From Strongylocentrotus droebachiensis (lineage: Eukaryota; Echinodermata; Echinoidea; Camarodonta; Strongylocentrotidae): a stretch of 64,000 nucleotides of DNA. Below the pieces are notes generated by a model, which was given only the letters and a program-made list of their open reading frames with translations, was not told where the DNA came from and did no database searches. Within the stretch, counting starts at the first letter, position 1. Each line of letters opens with the position of its first letter. The position numbers and the translations under genes were made by a program. Of the stretch, positions 60,272 through 64,000 are shown in pieces. Location of the stretch: contig JAVYIG010009917.1 of assembly GCA_035222895.1 (NCBI GenBank), forward strand, positions 1 to 64,000, written 5' to 3'.

Positions 60272-61035
60272 CTAAAGTAGTATTTTTACTCTGTAGTATT
60301 TTTAAGGCCATTGCACACATCACAGTTCGACTACAATCAGATTTTTAAAGGAAATTAAAGTGGGATTAGTTTAAGACTACAAACAGATTTTAAAGGAATG
60401 AAAGTGGGATTTGTTTAATACTACAAACAGATTTTGAAGGAAATTAAAGTGGGATTAGTTGGAGAATATTTTGTAAATGTGAATTCTGGCTGACTGAGGT
60501 CCTGAATTATCATACATGTATAAATGATTCTTGTGTCATGTTATTTGAAAGAATGGGTTGGAAAGTCTTGTACTGACTGGAAGAATAGAGGGAAGGAGGA
60601 GTAGGGGTAGAAGGAGGATTCTGTGGATGAGTAGCTTTATAGGAGTGGGATTTCTGAAAGTGGAATTGATCTCAGGGAGAACGAATTACATCATAGAATT
60701 GGACAGAGTTGTGGCGTTTCATGGTCGCCAACGTCTCAGGACATGGCACGTAAAAAAGAAGATATAGCCTTTCAGATGGAGAAACGGGTCTGAATGCCAT
60801 ATATATCATTTGTATGAGAGCAAACTTGGACAATCTTGTTTTATCCTTTTAGTTTTATCAACCAGAAATGTGATTTTTTTTAGTTTTAAATAATTTTTGT
60901 AATGGAAGTTACACTTGGGGGCATGCGGTAATCAGTAGTTTTGACAGGATCGGAAGGTTTGAAGGTGTTGTTTGTGCAGGGTTCTTCTAGATGTACATAA
61001 AGCACAAATAATAAACATTTTTATTTTGTTTCATT
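60272..61035 (+). other. MMADHC: MMADHC 3' UTR with poly(A) signal at 61010
   Basis: AT-rich sequence without a supported reading frame. An AATAAA at 61010-61015 is followed by a T-rich stretch, so cleavage near 61030 is likely. A tandem repeat lies at 60330-60462. A 69-codon frame at 60558 has no family resemblance and is taken as chance. Confidence 0.6.
60330..60462 (+). repeat. About 50-bp tandem repeat, three copies, in the MMADHC 3' UTR
   Basis: The unit CTACAA.CAGATTTT.AAGGAA(A)TTAAAGTGGGATT.GTTTAA occurs three times in direct orientation with few differences. It is a young minisatellite located within the mature transcript of the gene above. Confidence 0.8.
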
Positions 61036-61320
61036 CACCAGTTTTGTCTCATTGTTTTTAAGATTGAGGATGGAATGTTGTGTATAAATGAAATTGAGAA
61101 ACAAATTGATGAAACTTATCTGTGGCTTTGCAAAATATATGTAGTATATTGTTCTGCCATGCTGTCCGCTCAGAGCCAGAAGGCCTTTCGTATGAATAGA
61201 TTAACACCCTTTGGCCTCTCAACAGCCTTTACGTTTACATTTACATATATGCCCTCAGGAATAAACAGTATTAATACTGATGAGGCCACTATGGGTAATC
61301 AACTAATATTGTTATAATTA

Positions 61321-61476
61321 CAGTCAAACCTGTATATAGCGACCGCCCAAGGGAAACACCAAAAGTAGTCTTTGTAGACAGGTTCCTTTAGTACATGTTT
61401 CAATGAGAAACCATTTTCAAGGGAAACAAAAAATGTGGTCTTTGTAGACAGGTGGTTACTAAAGCAGGTTTGACTG
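61321..61476. mobile_element. TA-flanked MITE (CAGTCAAACCTG ends), copy 2
   Basis: CAGTCAAACCTGT and CAGGTTTGACTG are exact inverted ends, flanked by TA. The interior is shared with the copy at 29287. It lies just downstream of the MMADHC poly(A) site. Confidence 0.8.
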
Positions 61477-64000
61477 TAGTATTATTATTATTATTATTAT
61501 CATCATTCTGCCATACACTCAGCTATGTAGAGAATATCACATGACAAAAAGTTAAGATTTGTTTTAAAGATAAGAATTGGTAAACAATGAGTGTACTCTT
61601 GTGACTATACTATTTGGGTACATTTTAGCAGCTTTAACAAAAGGATACAAAGCTTTTACATTTTTTTATTGTGATATCTGAACCGTCATACATCACCCAA
61701 GGGTTATTCAACGAGCAAGTAATGAAATTATAGAAGTTCTACATGATTAAATGATTATCAACGATAAATTGCGTAGTGTTTGGAATATTTGCCTAATTGT
61801 AACTTTGTCAAATATAGCTTTAAGCACATATCTACCTGTTTAAGTCGTTAACCGATAATGTCACTCCATCTAAATTAATTGAGATTAAATTCATTACACC
61901 TCCATAGCGGTTCAGCGACCAGCTGCAGAACAACTTAGCTCTCTTGCGCTGAACTGCTAAAGCAATTTCTTCTGTTGCCATATGTAAAGTAATAATCAGC
62001 CAAAAGCAGCCAAAAGTCTGTGTATGCTACAGACGCTTACCTAATAGTATTAAAATCTATATGAAGCTTTGGTTAGCTTAAACAAAATATATAACATTTT
62101 TTGTTTTAAATTGATAGATGAAGTTAGAATTCTAAGATTCTGCAAAGTTTTGTTTTCTTTAAATGGAGTATGGTATGTGTAAATGAGAGGTGACAGGGAA
62201 AAAATACACGGAGGCTGGGGCGAAGTAGCCCCCGAAAATCATAAAAGAGCCCCCCCCCCCCCCATAAATAAATATGCATAGAGTTCAATGCAAAACAAAT
62301 TAAAGAGTGTTATTTTCGGCATTGTGCATGCCTAGGGACTTGGTGAAAGTGTACACAATAATGAGTGTAGGCATACTTTGTTCAGATGACTGGGATTTTG
62401 ATATATCTGTAAAGCATTTGAGACATTGTGGATGGATCAAACCCTATAAATTCAAGACATACAACAACAAAAAATATGGATTTCTGTTTTAAATTCTGAA
62501 AGTCATTTAATAATTTGTATTCATTTCTTTCATATAGTAACTGTGATAGGTTGATGAATATTGTAACCTCATTGTGTCAATAGTACTACTGTACACACGG
62601 AGATACTAATGATGTCTTGAAATAATTTATGCATGTGGCATATTAAGGACAAAGTGGGCAAAGTTACTATGAACTTAACAAAAACAATTGACTCTGTAAT
62701 ATATGTATGCTACATGTATGTACAAAAGAAGTGTGCTTCATCATTCTTGCATGTATATTAAATTGTTGTGTGGATGTAAAGTATTCAGAATATTTCTGTC
62801 GTAAAAGAATATGATTGAAAAGAAACTCTTTGTCACAATTTCATGATTGTGCAATTTGAAAAATCTTTGACATTCATTGTATAGTCCCACATACCTTCAT
62901 CCATGTTTACTCTTTCTTTCTTTTCTGTTTATTTGAATTAACCGGTAGAATTAGAAGTTATCTAGAGTAATGAACATGTCCCAATAAGGTATTTGTGTTC
63001 GGTTGCATGCATGTAGTTACCATGGCATTATCTATCCAGAAAAACACCCTCATAAAGACGAGTTTTGTAAGGAGCCCTTTTAACATAAGTGCCCTTATGA
63101 AGAGCCCTTATATAGAGTTGTTCATGATGATTGAGTACATTAAAAAGAGTATGTTAACAGCGAGATGGTAAGAAGTACTTCAGCTGCATATTAAAGTATG
63201 ATGTGTTAAATTCATTTTTATTGTCTCAACAATCACGTTTTCATTTACCTCAGGATCCAATAAAAAGAGATGCTAAAAATGAAATGATTGAAATCTGTTT
63301 CCATTTGTTTTATTTTGTTTGCTTCTTTTTTCTTTTAAACTAGACAAATCAGATTTTATCTGTAAAACATAAAGATGAATACATTATAAATACGAAACAC
63401 ATTGATTTTACAACATTAAATGATTAATTGATTGAACATTGATTAAATCATACACGCAGGCTCAATACAAAATGTTTCAAAAAATTCATACATTTTTGGA
63501 ATAGATATATGCATTCTTTTCTTTTCATTCTCACTTGAAAAAAAATACATTATTGGTATCGGTAGAAAGGTAAACAAAATATAAATATACCTGATATAAT
63601 GAGAAGCCCTCGTTCTTTCAAGGAAGACTAACATTTTAAACAAACAATTGACAAAAGATCTAGTACTGCTGGGTGACCAATACTGAATTCCTTGGCACAA
63701 TTCACATTTTGACAACAGTAAAAAGTAAGGAATGTCTTGTTTTCAATATGAAAATAGGAACAATTGAGAGTGATAGAGTGGATTATTGAGGAGGTCACAC
63801 AGAGAAATAAAAATGTAGATTACTGAAAAAATGAGATACATGGAGGTGAAGAAAAAGACACATTTTGGTGAAAAGAGAAAGGAATGGAGGGAAGGGATAT
63901 GAGGGAGATCGAGATCATAGGATCAGTAACGCACAAACTGGTACAATTACTGTTCCAACATTTCTTATTTGTTATACCCATACACACTTGAGCCCAAGTT
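61477..64000. other. Intergenic AT-rich region downstream of MMADHC
   Basis: No supported gene. It contains a hairpin (AGCGGTTCAGCGA and GCGCTGAACTGCT, 61907-61957) and a poly-C run near 62251. Short frames on both strands lack recognisable domains. The last 250 bases are purine-rich. Confidence 0.5.

Noticed and set aside
1-64000. CRISPR arrays, bacterial operons, ribosome binding sites
   Set aside because: The sequence is spliced animal DNA; the repeats seen are tandem minisatellites or transposons without regular spacers.

Overview
The window reads as nuclear DNA of an animal, most likely a deuterostome invertebrate and probably an echinoderm such as a sea urchin. The grounds are AT-rich non-coding DNA with small GT-AG-spliced exons, two recognisable animal genes (MMADHC and a TRIM-type filamin/NHL protein), a tRNA-derived SINE family, LINE remnants, dense short inverted-repeat transposons, and a great excess of the palindrome TACATGTA. 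The species assignment is inference; exon structure and the two gene identities are read from the sequence.

Layout. Bases 1-2 kb hold simple-sequence tracts and a LINE-like 3' tail. From about 2 kb to 61 kb runs one plus-strand gene, MMADHC (cobalamin trafficking protein CblD): a probable leader exon ending at 2096, a leader exon at 6162-6294, the start codon at 7323 in exon 3, coding exons at 7795, 8791, 12022, 14578 and 15872, and the last exon at 60017-60271. I derive a 314-residue protein with all exon phases agreeing. The last intron is about 44 kb. It contains, on the opposite strand, the 3' part of a TRIM-family gene (final exon 18944-20836, preceding exon 23148-23337 and two decayed tandem copies of that exon). 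I could not find the RING/B-box exons of this gene.

The remaining space is largely transposon debris. Many elements are flanked by TTAA, fall into at least six terminal-sequence families and begin with purines after the TTAA, as expected of Kolobok-type elements. Two nested insertions give internal proof that TTAA is the target duplication: one lies in another MITE, the other interrupts a LINE reading frame. The largest candidate runs from 49502 to 58282: it has matching 24-base ends, a CpG-rich promoter-like start, and three exons with the decayed C-terminal part of a transposase-like protein. hAT-type elements with 8-bp target duplications lie at 2823-3864 and 14094-14491; the latter breaks a duplicated copy of MMADHC exon 7.

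Bases 61-64 kb, after the MMADHC poly(A) signal, are AT-rich and contain a TA-flanked MITE but no gene that I can support. No CRISPR arrays, rRNA genes or intact tRNA genes were seen.
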